A stretch of DNA of 12,216 bases, from assembly GCA_965370045.1 (NCBI GenBank), contig CBDUSI010000130.1, positions 1-12,216 on the forward strand, read 5' to 3'. A program made the translations under genes and the position numbers. This stretch comes from CAZONU01 sp965370045. Lineage in GTDB: Bacteria; Planctomycetota; SZUA-567; JAKLDR01. The notes below the pieces were generated by a model that was given only the letters and a program-made list of their open reading frames with translations, was not told the DNA's origin and searched no databases. Positions 11,984 to 12,216 of this stretch are shown here, in pieces. Position 1 is the first letter of the stretch; every line of letters begins with the position of its first letter.

Positions 11984-12010
11984 ATCATATTGTATACACT
12001 CCGCTTACAA
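11984..12010 (-). promoter_or_regulatory. Weak candidate promoter for the pilin operon
   Basis: On the minus strand TTGTAA (12010-12005; 4 of 6) and TATGAT (11989-11984; 5 of 6) are separated by 15 bases, shorter than ideal. It would give a leader of about 90 bases. Another TTGACT at about 11969-11964 has no -10 partner at normal spacing. The call is tentative. Confidence 0.25.
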
Positions 12011-12118
12011 CAGCAGATTGGCTCGTAAGCTGCCTCTTAGCAACACTCGCCAAACTGCTGTGCGTAACCGTCTCGTAACATCGCGGCTTAGGCGTCACCA
12101 CACCGTATCATCCGTCGT

Positions 12119-12213
12119 CTGGTTACTGTTCCGAAGATGATGCCGAACGTACCTAACCCATTGCTAGAGCATTTTAGCATTGAGTAACTCCGTAGCCGGA
12201 GTTTTGTAACCAG
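12119..12213. other. Foldable region closed by an 8-bp inverted repeat
   Basis: CTGGTTAC (12119-12126) and GTAACCAG (12206-12213) are perfect complements. Nested inside are TGCTA...TAGCA (about 12162-12179, 8-base loop) and AACTCCG-TAGC-CGGAGTT (12186-12203). On the plus strand the last hairpin runs into TTTTG and could terminate. The arrangement could be a branched structured RNA or a palindromic DNA element; I do not recognise a known family. Confidence 0.35.
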
Positions 12214-12216
12214 CCA

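Larger units (their letters stand above)
11888..12216. other. Non-coding region upstream of the pilin operon
   Basis: This stretch of about 330 bases is lower in G+C than the operon and holds no convincing gene on either strand; the short plus-strand frame at 11949-12140 has no ribosome site and unprotein-like composition. The leader next to PilV carries the ribosome site. Further out are a weak promoter candidate and a set of inverted repeats listed separately. I looked for a c-di-GMP riboswitch (GEMM), which often precedes pilin genes, and did not find its conserved core. Confidence 0.5.

Noticed and set aside
11888..12010. c-di-GMP (GEMM) riboswitch before the pilin operon
   Set aside because: The conserved core (CACGCACAGGGCAAACC and GGGACGCAAAGCC-type segments) is not present on the minus strand.
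12119..12213. Integron attC site
   Set aside because: One RYYYAAC-like word (ACCTAAC near 12151) is present, but no partner GTTRRRY core sits at the expected arm positions and there is no gene cassette or integrase.

Overview
The window is bacterial DNA, mostly GC-rich with strong G/C preference at third codon positions. It has compact, mostly co-directional gene groups, clear Shine-Dalgarno sites and sigma-70-type promoters (TTGACx-N16/17-TATAAT, TATATT or TAGAAT). No rRNA, tRNA or other taxonomic marker is present. A HEAT-like module inside a secreted protein, a long PilX-like pilin and CTTGGTG-type short interspersed repeats suggest a Planctomycetota-like or other environmental candidate-phylum bacterium (for example a metagenome-assembled genome). 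This is inference only.

Layout. (1) 1-964: a single flagellar rod/hook-family gene with its own promoter and terminator and no other flagellar gene beside it. (2) 1035-3724: a two-gene operon of an AGE-family sugar epimerase and a secreted WD40-like beta-propeller protein carrying a HEAT-like module. (3) 3725-5052: a visibly lower-GC stretch with a REP-like palindrome, a coding-like fragment and two small convergent membrane-protein genes of unknown function. (4) 5053-6201: a protein with two copies of a roughly 95-residue helix-turn-helix-like domain. Interspersed and palindromic DNA repeats are embedded in frame in its N-terminus, linker and tail. (5) 6311-8598: a phosphomannomutase/phosphoglucomutase gene followed by an agmatinase gene, behind a near-consensus promoter. 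(6) 8663-11887, minus strand: a four-gene minor-pilin operon (PilV/GspI-like, PilW/GspJ-like, long PilX-like, unknown single-pass membrane protein), with intergenic gaps of 1 to 26 bases. (7) 11888-12216: lower-GC DNA without a convincing gene but with foldable inverted repeats.

Function. Groups 1 and 6 belong to surface appendages (flagellum; type IV pilus or type II secretion). Groups 2 and 5 concern sugar isomerisation and sugar-phosphate metabolism plus polyamine synthesis. The most unusual part is group 4 and its flanks, where the coding sequence appears to have been assembled around mobile or palindromic repeats. I found no recognisable defence system, CRISPR array, complete insertion sequence, integrase or prophage gene.
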